Below, in pieces: positions 6,099-12,299 of a stretch of 12,299 nucleotides of DNA. A model generated the notes under the pieces. It was given only the letters and a program-made list of their open reading frames with translations. It searched no databases and had not been told where the DNA came from. Location: the NCBI GenBank assembly GCA_035293845.1, contig DATGMB010000205.1, positions 1 to 12,299 on the forward strand, in the 5' to 3' direction. Position 1 is the first letter of the stretch; each line of letters opens with the position of its first letter. The position numbers were made by a program, and so were the translations under genes. The stretch is from DATGMB01 sp035293845 (GTDB lineage Bacteria; Acidobacteriota; Terriglobia; Bryobacterales; Bryobacteraceae).

Positions 6099-8756
6099 TT
6101 AGCCGCGCAGGACAGCCGCCGGGTCGATGAGCGCGGCCCGGCGCGCCGGGATCTGCCCGGCCAGCAGCGCCACGGCTCCGAGTAGTGCGGCCATCGCGGT
6201 GAAGATCAGCGGGTCGGCCGGCTCGGTGCCGAACAGCAGCGGGGCGATGGCTCTCGCGACCGCGAATGCGGCCGCGCAGCCGATGCCAATCCCAATCGCC
6301 GTCAGCCGGAACGTCTGAACGACGACTCCGAGCTGCACGCGGCCCGCGGTTGCGCCCAATGCCATGCGGATACCTATCTCCTGGGACTGCCGGCTGACGG
6401 AATAAGAGATCACTCCGTAGATGCCGATCGACGCGAGCAACAGGCCGAAAACCGCGAAACACGTCACCAGCACCATGAGAAAGCGCCGCGGCGAAACCGC
6501 GTGATCCACGATCTGCTGTATGGGGCGGAATTGCGTGCGCGGCTGCCCCGGATTCAGGCGGCGGAGCGCGCCGAGGACCACCGGCTCGATCGAGGAGATC
6601 GGCAGGCGCGTGCGCACCACGAGTTCCGTGCCTTCCGGATCGGCCTGCGTGAGCGGGAGGTACATCTGGACGCTGGCCTGTTCTTCGAGACTGCTCTCCC
6701 GCACGTCCTTGATTACGCCAATAATGCGCCACGGTACGCGTCCGGCGATGTACGCGAGCCGCCCCACGGGATCCTGCCCCGGCCATTCGCGGCGGGCCGC
6801 CGCTTCATTGATGACGGCCACGGGCTCGGTATCGGACTGGTCGCGCCAGGAGATGTCGCGTCCCGCGACCAGGCGCATGCCCATGGTTTCGAGATAACCG
6901 GGCGTCACGACGTAAACGAAGGCGCCGTGGGGCTTCCGATCGCGCAGGTTCTCGCGAGCGACGAAGCCCCAGCTCCGGTTGCGGTCGAGCGGCAGCATGT
7001 CCGTCATGCCGGCCGCCTCGATTCCCGGAATGGCGCGTATATGATCGAGGATTTCCTGGAGGACCGGCCCGCGCTTCAGCCGGTCGCCGCTGTCGTCGAG
7101 CTCAATCGGGATCGCCGCGACGTGCGCGGGCTGGAAACCAAGGTCCACGTCGAGCAGGCGCGCGAAACTGCGCAGGAGAAGGCCCGCACCGACCACCAGC
7201 ACGCACGCCAGCGCCACCTCCGCGACGACCAGCGCGGATCGCACGCGCTCGTGCCGCCTGCCGTGGCTCATGCCGGGGCCGCCATCCTTCAGCACCTCCT
7301 GCAGATTGCCGCCCGAGACCCGGATCGCTGGGGCAATGCCGAAAAGCGCGGCGACGGCGATGGCGATCAGCGCCGTCCAGCCGAGCGCCGCGGCATCCAC
7401 CCGCACGGTCGAGAGCAGAGGCAACACCATCTGGTTCTGACGCGCCAGGAAAAACGTGATGGCCCAGGCGAAGACAAGGCCGAGCGCTGCGCCGGCGAGA
7501 GAAAGGACGAGGCTCTCAGTCAGCGACTGGCGGACCAGCCGGCCGCGGCCCGCGCCGAGCGCGGCGCGCATCGCGAACTCCTTGCCGCGCGAAAGGGCGC
7601 GCGCCAGCAGGAGGTTCGAGACGTTGATGCACACGATCAGCAGAATCAGGCCGACCGCGCACCAGAGGACGAACAGCGACCGCCGCAGCTTGCCGCTCAC
7701 ATGAGCCTGCAACGGGAAGAGAGTGGACTTGTAATCGGAAAACCACTCGCGGTGGGCGGCCCTCAACTGCGGAAAGAGAAGATCCGCTTCCGACTGCGCC
7801 TGCGCCAGCGAAACGCCGGGTTTGAGGCGTCCCACGACGGCCAGCGTATTTCCCCAGGTGCGCCAGAAATCCATGTAGGCGGGCACATAGAAATCGACCT
7901 GCATCCCCGGAGAGAAGACCGAACCGAAATCGAAGGACGCGGGGAGGACGCCGACCACTGTGACCGGACCGGTGATGTCGGCGGGCGCGGCGTCAATGGT
8001 GAGGGTCTTGCCGACGATTGCGGGATCTCCGCCGAACTGCCGCTCCCAGAACGCGTGGCTGAGCAGCGCGACGGCCCGGCTGCCCTTGTGGCACTCCGCG
8101 GAGGTGAAGAGCCGGCCCAGCGCCGGCTGGACGCCCAGTGCCGGCAAAAAGTTTTCGGCCACTTCAATGCCGGCGACCGGCAGCGGCGCGCCCTTCCCCA
8201 CGAGCTTGTACTGAACGGAACTGAAGAAGGTCTGGTAGGCCGTGACGGCTTCAAACGAGCGGTTGTGGCGCTGGAACTCTTCGAACGCGGCAACCGTGTA
8301 GGTCTGGTCCGAGAGGCCTCCCTTGCCGCCGTTGGTCGCCATCCATACCAGGCGTTCCGGCTCATGGAACGGAAGACGGCGGAGCAGGATGGTGTTGACG
8401 ACGCTGAAGACCGCCACATTGGCGCCTATCCCGAGGGCCAGCACCAGCGTGACGACACCGGCAAAGGCGCGGTCGCGGCGCAGTGTCCGCAAGGTGAAGC
8501 GCAGGTCTTGGGCGAGGGCGTCCAGCGCCGGCAGAGCGCGCGCCTCGCGATGTTCCTCCATGGCGTGCGCGACGCTTCCGAACCGGACCAGCGCCTGCCG
8601 CTCCGCTTCTTCCGGCGCCATGCCGCGCCGAACATTCTCCTTGATGGCGGTTTCAATATGGAAGGCGATCTCGTCATCGAGATCGGCGTCCAGGGGCGCG
8701 CGGCGAAAGACAGCCAGGACGCGATTCCACGCCCGGCGGAGCGAATCGATTCTCAT
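6099..8756 (-). CDS. ADOP-family ABC transporter permease (MacB/FtsX type)
   Basis: An 885-aa inner-membrane protein of the acidobacterial duplicated orphan permease type (TIGR03434). Two MacB-like halves are fused and no ATPase gene is adjacent. Residues 1-95 are the cytoplasmic N-terminal prefix domain. A first membrane helix at about 99-121 is followed by a periplasmic MacB-type domain (about 125-355). A first FtsX block (about 358-480) carries KEFAMRAALGAGRGRL (391-406). A further helix (about 506-528), a second periplasmic domain (about 540-750) and a second FtsX block (about 755-885) follow, the last with EIGIRMALGATAGRV (from 793) and ending DPAAVLRG. About eight helices are expected. 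By analogy with MacB it may move or sense envelope molecules mechanically; the substrate is unknown. The ATG at 8754-8756 overlaps the padR stop as ATGA and has a GGGAGG site 7 nt upstream, implying translational coupling and PadR control. A 25-residue longer reading frame lies inside padR and is rejected. Confidence 0.92.
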   Translation of the reverse strand: MRIDSLRRAWNRVLAVFRRAPLDADLDDEIAFHIETAIKENVRRGMAPEEAERQALVRFGSVAHAMEEHREARALPALDALAQDLRFTLRTLRRDRAFAGVVTLVLALGIGANVAVFSVVNTILLRRLPFHEPERLVWMATNGGKGGLSDQTYTVAAFEEFQRHNRSFEAVTAYQTFFSSVQYKLVGKGAPLPVAGIEVAENFLPALGVQPALGRLFTSAECHKGSRAVALLSHAFWERQFGGDPAIVGKTLTIDAAPADITGPVTVVGVLPASFDFGSVFSPGMQVDFYVPAYMDFWRTWGNTLAVVGRLKPGVSLAQAQSEADLLFPQLRAAHREWFSDYKSTLFPLQAHVSGKLRRSLFVLWCAVGLILLIVCINVSNLLLARALSRGKEFAMRAALGAGRGRLVRQSLTESLVLSLAGAALGLVFAWAITFFLARQNQMVLPLLSTVRVDAAALGWTALIAIAVAALFGIAPAIRVSGGNLQEVLKDGGPGMSHGRRHERVRSALVVAEVALACVLVVGAGLLLRSFARLLDVDLGFQPAHVAAIPIELDDSGDRLKRGPVLQEILDHIRAIPGIEAAGMTDMLPLDRNRSWGFVARENLRDRKPHGAFVYVVTPGYLETMGMRLVAGRDISWRDQSDTEPVAVINEAAARREWPGQDPVGRLAYIAGRVPWRIIGVIKDVRESSLEEQASVQMYLPLTQADPEGTELVVRTRLPISSIEPVVLGALRRLNPGQPRTQFRPIQQIVDHAVSPRRFLMVLVTCFAVFGLLLASIGIYGVISYSVSRQSQEIGIRMALGATAGRVQLGVVVQTFRLTAIGIGIGCAAAFAVARAIAPLLFGTEPADPLIFTAMAALLGAVALLAGQIPARRAALIDPAAVLRG

Positions 8757-9115
8757 TTCTTTCCCTCCCGTTCCACCGCGAGCGGCGCCACCGCCAGCAT
8801 TCGGCCCATCACGTCGGAGAGCCTGCGCCAATAGTCGGTATCGCGGGCCAGCTGCACCCGCCCGGATCGCGTGATGGCGTAGAACTTGGCCCGGCGGCCG
8901 TTATCCGAAACGCCCCATTCCGCCGAGATCCAGCCCCGCTGCTGCAGCCGGACCAGCGAAGCGTAGATCGTCCCCTGGTTGAGCAGGACCGCTTCACCGC
9001 TGACCTGCTCGATGCGGCGCGCGATGCCATACCCGTGCAGCGGGCCCATGCCCGCCAGCGTTTGCAGGACCATCAGGTCCAGTGTTCCCTGCAGGAGTTC
9101 CAGTCTCTCTCCCAT
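8753..9115 (-). CDS. PadR-family transcriptional regulator
   Basis: A 120-aa winged-helix repressor of the acidobacterial PadR type (TIGR03433), commonly found beside ADOP permeases. The N-terminal sequence LLQGTLDLMVLQTLAGM (7-23) with PLHGYGIARRIEQVSG is the first part of the winged helix. GTIYASLVRLQQRGWISAEW (48-67) is the recognition region, and NGRRAKFYAITRSGR is the wing. The remainder is a C-terminal helix that should dimerise. The ATG at 9113-9115 is chosen: GGAAGGG lies 5 nt upstream and the protein then begins at the family's usual position. An in-frame start 18 codons earlier lies across the inverted repeat and is less likely. The gene overlaps the permease gene by 4 nt and forms an operon with it. 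PadR proteins usually repress their own operon, and the inverted repeat at 9127-9145 is a candidate operator. The inducing ligand is unknown. Confidence 0.92.
   Translation of the reverse strand: MGERLELLQGTLDLMVLQTLAGMGPLHGYGIARRIEQVSGEAVLLNQGTIYASLVRLQQRGWISAEWGVSDNGRRAKFYAITRSGRVQLARDTDYWRRLSDVMGRMLAVAPLAVEREGKK
8764..8769 (-). promoter_or_regulatory. Ribosome-binding site for the ADOP permease
   Basis: On the minus strand GGGAGG lies 7 nt before the ATG at 8754-8756, within the last codons of padR. It is the best Shine-Dalgarno sequence in the window and fixes the permease start at the ATGA overlap rather than at the upstream in-frame codon. Confidence 0.75.
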
Positions 9116-9126
9116 GCCGGCCCTTC

Positions 9127-9145
9127 CATGTGGGATCGCCACATG
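9127..9145. promoter_or_regulatory. Inverted repeat in front of padR, candidate operator or RNA hairpin
   Basis: CATGTGG (9127-9133), a 5-nt spacer and CCACATG (9139-9145) form a perfect 7-bp dyad. It ends directly at the padR Shine-Dalgarno (GGAAGGG, 9121-9127), 12 nt from the start codon. A dimeric winged-helix protein bound here would block the promoter or elongation. As RNA, the hairpin would sit next to the ribosome-binding site. It is the only clear dyad in the 82-nt gap between padR and the divergent gene. The link to PadR is inference from position. Confidence 0.45.
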
Positions 9146-9182
9146 AGCGGTTAGACGAAGCCGGGGCATTTGGGTTAGGCGG

Positions 9183-9191
9183 TGCTACAAC
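9183..9191 (+). promoter_or_regulatory. Candidate extended -10 promoter for the glycoside-hydrolase-like gene
   Basis: TGC-TACAAC is an extended -10 match (TGn plus 4 of 6 of TATAAT, with the strong TA). It ends 6 nt before the ATG at 9198, which would place the transcription start at or within a base of the start codon. No Shine-Dalgarno precedes the gene. The wider box GTGCTACAACAAG (9182-9194) is shared at 11 of 13 positions with the receptor upstream region. No convincing -35 is seen. Confidence 0.4.
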
Positions 9192-9197
9192 AAGAAA

Positions 9198-11345
9198 ATG
9201 CCGACCCGCCGCACGTTCCTTGCCGCATCCGCCCTCGCCGCCGCCGCGGACCTGCCCTCGCCTGCCGCGCCGGAGAATTCGCCCTTCGACCGCCCCATGC
9301 GCTGGGCCCAACTCACGCTCACCGAGGACGACCCCGGCCAGTTCGACCCTGCGTTCTGGCTCGACTATTTCCGCCGCACCCACTCGGACGCCGCCTGCCT
9401 CAGCGCCGGCGGCTGCGTCGCCTATTACCCCACCAAAATCCCGCTCCACTACCGTAGCCAGTGGCTCGGCGGCCGGGATCCCTTCGGCGATCTCGTCGCC
9501 GGCTGCCGTAAGCTCGGCATGACCGTGATCGCGCGCACCGACCCCCACGCCGCGCACCAGGATGTTTACGACGCGCATCCCGATTGGATCGCGGTCGAAG
9601 CGGACGGCAAACCCCGCCGCCATTGGGCCATGCCGGAGCTTTGGGTCACCTGCGCGCTGGGCCCCTACAACTTCGAATTCATGACCGAGGTCACGAAAGA
9701 GATCGTCTCGCTCTACCCCGTCGACGGCATTTTCAGCAACCGCTGGGCGGGCTCCGGGATGTGTTATTGCGAGCACTGCCGCGCCAACTTCCGCGCGGCC
9801 AGCGGCCTCGACCTGCCCCGCACGGCCGATCCCCACGACCCCGCCCGCCGCGCCTACATCGAATGGCGCGAGCGCCGCCTCTTCGACCTGTGCCGCCTCT
9901 GGGACTCCGAAATTCGCAAGATCCGCCCCGCCGCCCGCTTCATCCCCAATGCCGGCGGCGGCGCGCTCTCCGATCTCGACATGAAGACACTGGGCGAGTA
10001 CTCCTCCATCCTCTTCGCCGACCGCCAGGCGCGCAGCGGCCTCGCGCCCCTCTGGGGCAACGGCAAAAACGCCAAGGAATTTCGTTCTACCATGGGCTCG
10101 AAGCCCGTCGGCGGCATCTTCAGCGTCGGCATCGAGGAGCCCTATCGCTGGAAGGATTCCGTGCAAAACGCCGCAGAAATCCGCCTATGGGCGATCGACG
10201 GCATCGCCCACGGCCTCCGTCCCTGGTTCACCAAATTCAGCGGCACCCTGCGGGACCGCCGCTGGCTCGCCCCGGTCGAGCAGCTCTACACCTGGCACGC
10301 CCGCAACGAGCGCTACCTCCGCAACACCGAGTCCCTCGCCCGCGTGGCGCTCGTCTACTCCCAGCAGACCGCCTGCTGGTACGGCGGAAGCGATGCGCGC
10401 CGCAAGGTCGAGGACCACGCCTTGGGCTTCTACCAGGCGCTCGTCGAGGCCCGTATTCCCTTCGACATGGTGCATGACGGCCTGTTCGACCAGGCGCACA
10501 CCGGCCGCTTCAAGGTTCTCATCCTCCCGAACATCGCCGCCCTTTCCGATGCCCAATGCGCGCAGCTCCGCGATTTTGTCCGCGGCGGCGGCAGCCTCGT
10601 CGCGACGTACGAGACTTCCCTCTACAACGAGCGCGGCGCGCGCCGCTCCGATTTCGGCCTCGCGGACCTCTTCGGCGCGTCATTCGACGGCGGCATCGAT
10701 GCCCGGATGCAGAACTCGTATCTGCGCCTCCAAGGCCCGCATCCGCTGCTTGCCGGCCTCGAAGACGCGCCGCGCATCATCAACGGCGTCTCGCGCGTCC
10801 ACACCCGCCCGAGCGCACCCTACCCGAATCCGCCCGTCACGCTCATCCCGTCCTACCCGGACCTCCCCATGGAAGAAGTCTTCCCGCGTGTGGCCAAAAC
10901 CGATCAGCCGGAGCTCTACGCGCGGGAACACGGCCGCGGCCGCGTCGTGTACTTCCCCTGGGACATCGACCGCACCTTCTGGGAAGTCCTCGCCGTCGAT
11001 CATTGGAAGCTGCTGCGCAACGCGGTCGATTGGGCGGCGAATGAGCCTCGGCCGGTCGGGATCACCGGCCCCGGCGTCCTCGACGTGGCTGTCTGGCGGC
11101 AGGAGGCATCGCTCACGGTTCATCTCGTAAACCTCACGAATCCCATGATGATGAAAGGGCCGATCCGCGAATTCGTCCCGGTGGGGCCGCACCAGGTTAC
11201 GCTGCGGTTGCCCGAGGGCGCGCGCCCAAGACGCGTACAGTTGCTGGTCGCGGGCGGCACGGTGCAACCGCGTGAAACGGCGGGCGCGATCGCCGTGACT
11301 GTGCCGCGGATCGTCGATCACGAAGTCGTGGCGGTGGACCTTTAA
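9198..11345 (+). CDS. Exported glycoside-hydrolase-like protein (GHL6-like) with beta-galactosidase trimerisation-type domain
   Basis: A 715-aa protein with a Tat-like signal (MPTRRTFLAASALAAAA, about 1-24), so probably exported folded. Residues about 30-370 look like a TIM-barrel of the hypothetical glycosyl hydrolase 6 type, with WVTCALGPYNFEF (149-161), VDGIFSNRW (175-183) and a CYCEHC cluster (189-194). Residues about 380-590 resemble the class-I-glutamine-amidotransferase-like trimerisation domain of GH42 beta-galactosidases (VALVYSQQTACWY, FKVLILPNIAALSDAQ, FVRGGGSLVATYETSLY). Residues 620-715 are a C-terminal beta domain. By analogy it acts on a glycan or glycoside outside the cytoplasm; the substrate is unknown. 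The position after GIF, where I recall related proteins often have Asp, is Ser-Asn here, so catalysis may differ. The ATG at 9198 starts the Tat signal. It is divergent from padR, and its TAA overlaps that of the convergent TIGR03435 gene. Family-level confidence is moderate; activity confidence is low. Confidence 0.8.
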   Translation: MPTRRTFLAASALAAAADLPSPAAPENSPFDRPMRWAQLTLTEDDPGQFDPAFWLDYFRRTHSDAACLSAGGCVAYYPTKIPLHYRSQWLGGRDPFGDLVAGCRKLGMTVIARTDPHAAHQDVYDAHPDWIAVEADGKPRRHWAMPELWVTCALGPYNFEFMTEVTKEIVSLYPVDGIFSNRWAGSGMCYCEHCRANFRAASGLDLPRTADPHDPARRAYIEWRERRLFDLCRLWDSEIRKIRPAARFIPNAGGGALSDLDMKTLGEYSSILFADRQARSGLAPLWGNGKNAKEFRSTMGSKPVGGIFSVGIEEPYRWKDSVQNAAEIRLWAIDGIAHGLRPWFTKFSGTLRDRRWLAPVEQLYTWHARNERYLRNTESLARVALVYSQQTACWYGGSDARRKVEDHALGFYQALVEARIPFDMVHDGLFDQAHTGRFKVLILPNIAALSDAQCAQLRDFVRGGGSLVATYETSLYNERGARRSDFGLADLFGASFDGGIDARMQNSYLRLQGPHPLLAGLEDAPRIINGVSRVHTRPSAPYPNPPVTLIPSYPDLPMEEVFPRVAKTDQPELYAREHGRGRVVYFPWDIDRTFWEVLAVDHWKLLRNAVDWAANEPRPVGITGPGVLDVAVWRQEASLTVHLVNLTNPMMMKGPIREFVPVGPHQVTLRLPEGARPRRVQLLVAGGTVQPRETAGAIAVTVPRIVDHEVVAVDL

Positions 11346-12070
11346 TTCTCCACCGGTACCTTCTCTGCCCGGTCCACCACCAGCACTTCCAGCGGCTCCT
11401 TCGAGGCCTCCAGCCTGAGCCCGAGCTGCCGCTGGATTGCCGTGAAGAGATCGGGCTTCGGCGTAGCGTTCGGGTCGGGCGGCGCGTCGTCCGGTGTCCA
11501 CTCGAAGTCGATATCGTAGAATCCCGTCAGGCCCGTCCGGTCGAAGACCGGCTGCTTGATCTGACGCGAGAGCAGCACCACGAAGCCCTCCATCGTAATG
11601 TGGCGGTACGCCAGCCTGCCGACGCCGTAATATACGCGCCCCGGCGGCGTCTCCGGCTTCCATTCCGCAAGGCGCGGACCACCCTTCGCGACCGTCAGCT
11701 CGTAATGCGCGATTTTGCGCGGCTCTCGGTGCAGCTCCAGGTGGAACCGCTCCGCCAGTAGTTTCTGCATCATCAGCCGCAGTTGCTCCACTGGCGTCTC
11801 CGGCGGCGCCTTGGCGACGATGGTGAACCGGGCGCCGCGATCGCGAATCCAGTCGGGCCCCGCGATCTGCGCCTCGTTCGTCAGCCCGTACGCATACCGG
11901 ATGCACTCGCTGAACGTGGTGTTCGTCAGCGTCACCACGCCGTGCTCCGCCCGTCCCAGGTTGATATCGAGCAGCCCATCCGGCCGCACCGGCCCGCCCG
12001 GCTTCACCGACGCGACATCGAAGGTCTGCGCCATCGCCGCGCATGCGAATAACAGAACCCAGGGCCGCAT
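11342..12070 (-). CDS. TIGR03435 / DUF3738 family exported protein
   Basis: A 242-aa member of the acidobacterial family TIGR03435 (DUF3738), of unknown function. A short signal peptide (MRPWVLLFACAAMAQ, 1-15) precedes the family's opening FDVASVKP (17-24). Later hallmarks are LRLMMQKLLAERFHLELHRE (98-117), YELTVAKGGPRLAE (123-136), the PVFDRTGLTGFYDIDFEWTP block (174-193) and a C-terminal IQRQLGLRLEASKEPLEVLV (212-231). Length and order fit the family, so the gene is complete. The ATG at 12068-12070 is chosen because it begins the signal peptide and lies 7 nt after a -10 box. The longer frame to 12154 would cross the promoter. The product is expected in the periplasm or exposed at the envelope. 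It is divergent from the beta-lactamase-fold gene across 58 nt that carry a shared control region, and its stop overlaps the stop of the convergent exported-hydrolase gene. Confidence 0.93.
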   Translation of the reverse strand: MRPWVLLFACAAMAQTFDVASVKPGGPVRPDGLLDINLGRAEHGVVTLTNTTFSECIRYAYGLTNEAQIAGPDWIRDRGARFTIVAKAPPETPVEQLRLMMQKLLAERFHLELHREPRKIAHYELTVAKGGPRLAEWKPETPPGRVYYGVGRLAYRHITMEGFVVLLSRQIKQPVFDRTGLTGFYDIDFEWTPDDAPPDPNATPKPDLFTAIQRQLGLRLEASKEPLEVLVVDRAEKVPVEN

Positions 12071-12077
12071 TACGAAT

Positions 12078-12106
12078 AAATTAGTACTAACGACGCGCAG
12101 TGTCAA
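12078..12106 (-). promoter_or_regulatory. Sigma70-type promoter of the TIGR03435 gene
   Basis: On the minus strand a perfect -35 TTGACA (12101-12106) is followed after exactly 17 nt by TAATTT (12078-12083), 7 nt before the ATG. The -35 and spacing are ideal; the -10 matches 3 of 6. Transcription from it would start at or within a base or two of the start codon, giving a leaderless mRNA, in line with the absence of a Shine-Dalgarno. The spacer contains most of a perfect palindrome (12081-12090). Confidence 0.6.
12081..12090. promoter_or_regulatory. Palindrome TTAGTACTAA, candidate repressor operator
   Basis: A perfect 10-bp palindrome overlaps the -10 and spacer of the TIGR03435 promoter and lies just upstream of the divergent gene's promoter region. 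Its TAGTA/TACTA half-sites are of the kind bound by BlaI/MecI-type winged-helix repressors, which I recall as common in acidobacteria; no such regulator is in the window. The position suits a repressor that blocks RNA polymerase. The identity of the regulator is inference. Confidence 0.4.
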
Positions 12107-12114
12107 CCGCGCGC

Positions 12115-12120
12115 GATAAT
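12115..12120 (+). promoter_or_regulatory. Candidate -10 box of the serine hydrolase gene
   Basis: GATAAT (5 of 6 to TATAAT) ends 8 nt before the ATG at 12129, again predicting a leaderless or almost leaderless transcript. No recognisable -35 is seen at 12092-12097. It lies back to back with the minus-strand TIGR03435 promoter, with the two -35 regions overlapping. Confidence 0.35.
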
Positions 12121-12128
12121 GGGTGCCG

Positions 12129-12299
12129 ATGCTCCGCCGCCCGCTGCTCCTCATCGCCGCCGCCGCTCTGGCCGCCGCGCAGCCCGCATCCTTCGACCGG
12201 CTCTTCCAACCGCTCGCGGATGCCCAGACCCCCGGCCTCGCCGTCCTGATCCGTCAAAACGGCCGCACCGTCTTCGAGCGCGGCTACGGCGTCCGCGAC
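12129..12299 (+). CDS. Serine hydrolase, beta-lactamase family (5' part only)
   Basis: Only the first 57 residues are inside the window. A signal peptide (MLRRPLLLIAAAALAAAQP) is followed by FDRLFQPLADAQTPGLAVLI and RQNGRTVFERGYGVRD. This is the typical N-terminal pattern of class C beta-lactamase-like serine hydrolases, such as esterases, D-amino-acid peptidases and penicillin-binding-like proteins. The catalytic SxxK motif would lie just beyond the right edge, so activity cannot be judged and the name 'beta-lactamase' refers to fold only. The ATG at 12129 starts the signal peptide. It is divergent from the TIGR03435 gene. Confidence 0.85.
   Translation, partial: MLRRPLLLIAAAALAAAQPASFDRLFQPLADAQTPGLAVLIRQNGRTVFERGYGVRD

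Noticed and set aside
5224..6786. A 520-codon minus-strand frame crossing the receptor end, the comB-like gene and the permease end
   Set aside because: It runs across three well-supported genes in shadow frames and has no coherent domain or hydrophobic pattern.
8757..8831. A longer start for the permease inside padR
   Set aside because: The extra 25 residues lie entirely in padR in another frame. The ATG at 8754-8756 has a strong Shine-Dalgarno and the typical ATGA overlap.
6501..8834. A 777-codon open frame antisense to the ADOP permease gene
   Set aside because: It is rich in Arg, Glu, Asp and Gln with no domain pattern, and mirrors the permease codons. The permease has clear motifs and helices, so this is a shadow frame.
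10680..12044. A 454-codon minus-strand frame across the hydrolase-like and TIGR03435 genes
   Set aside because: It overlaps the TIGR03435 gene in a different frame on the same strand and the hydrolase gene on the opposite strand; only the other frames show signal peptides and family motifs.
12071..12154. A longer start for the TIGR03435 protein at 12154
   Set aside because: It would cross a TTGACA-N17-TAATTT promoter and mask the signal peptide, and would overlap the divergent gene's start.
1..12299. Insertion sequence, prophage, CRISPR array, toxin-antitoxin or other defence system
   Set aside because: No transposase, integrase, phage or Cas-like protein, no regularly spaced repeats and no tRNA-associated attachment site were seen. 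All larger frames with domain signals are ordinary chromosomal acidobacterial families.

Overview
The window looks like chromosomal DNA of an acidobacterium, most likely of the Solibacter/Bryobacter group. The DNA is GC-rich. Four genes belong to families that are strongly expanded in Acidobacteriota: a carboxypeptidase-regulatory-domain TonB-dependent receptor, a large 'orphan' MacB/FtsX-type permease (ADOP) coupled to a small PadR regulator, and an exported TIGR03435/DUF3738 protein. The taxonomic call is inference from gene families; no rRNA or tRNA gene is present.

Layout from left to right. A possible 5' end of a minus-strand gene (1-36) follows a minus-strand patatin-like hydrolase (49-756). 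Divergent from it is an unrecognised 169-aa protein (779-1288). This converges, with overlapping stop codons, on a minus-strand PAP2-type membrane phosphatase (1285-1953). The divergent gap 1954-2149 holds two almost identical terminator-like hairpins and an extended -10 promoter candidate. A large outer-membrane TonB-dependent receptor (2150-5371) is followed 6 nt later by a ComB-type 2-phosphosulfolactate phosphatase (5378-6088). That gene converges on a minus-strand two-gene operon, PadR regulator (8753-9115) then ADOP permease (6099-8756), joined by an ATGA overlap. Divergent from padR is a 715-aa Tat-exported glycoside-hydrolase-like protein with a beta-galactosidase trimerisation-type domain (9198-11345). 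It converges, again with overlapping stops, on the TIGR03435 protein (11342-12070). Finally, a serine hydrolase of the beta-lactamase fold starts at 12129 and runs off the right edge.

Functional themes are envelope and scavenging functions: outer-membrane uptake, exported carbohydrate processing, lipid phosphate and ester hydrolysis, and an envelope permease under PadR control. No mobile element, CRISPR array, phage gene or obvious defence system is visible, and I did not find a clearly new multi-gene system. The most interesting signals are small. There is a compact divergent promoter with a perfect TTAGTACTAA palindrome between the TIGR03435 gene and the beta-lactamase-fold gene. A GTGCyACAAyAAG box is shared just upstream of two start codons. 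Several genes appear leaderless or nearly so. A twin hairpin sits where no gene ends. A hairpin or operator lies directly in front of the padR ribosome-binding site.
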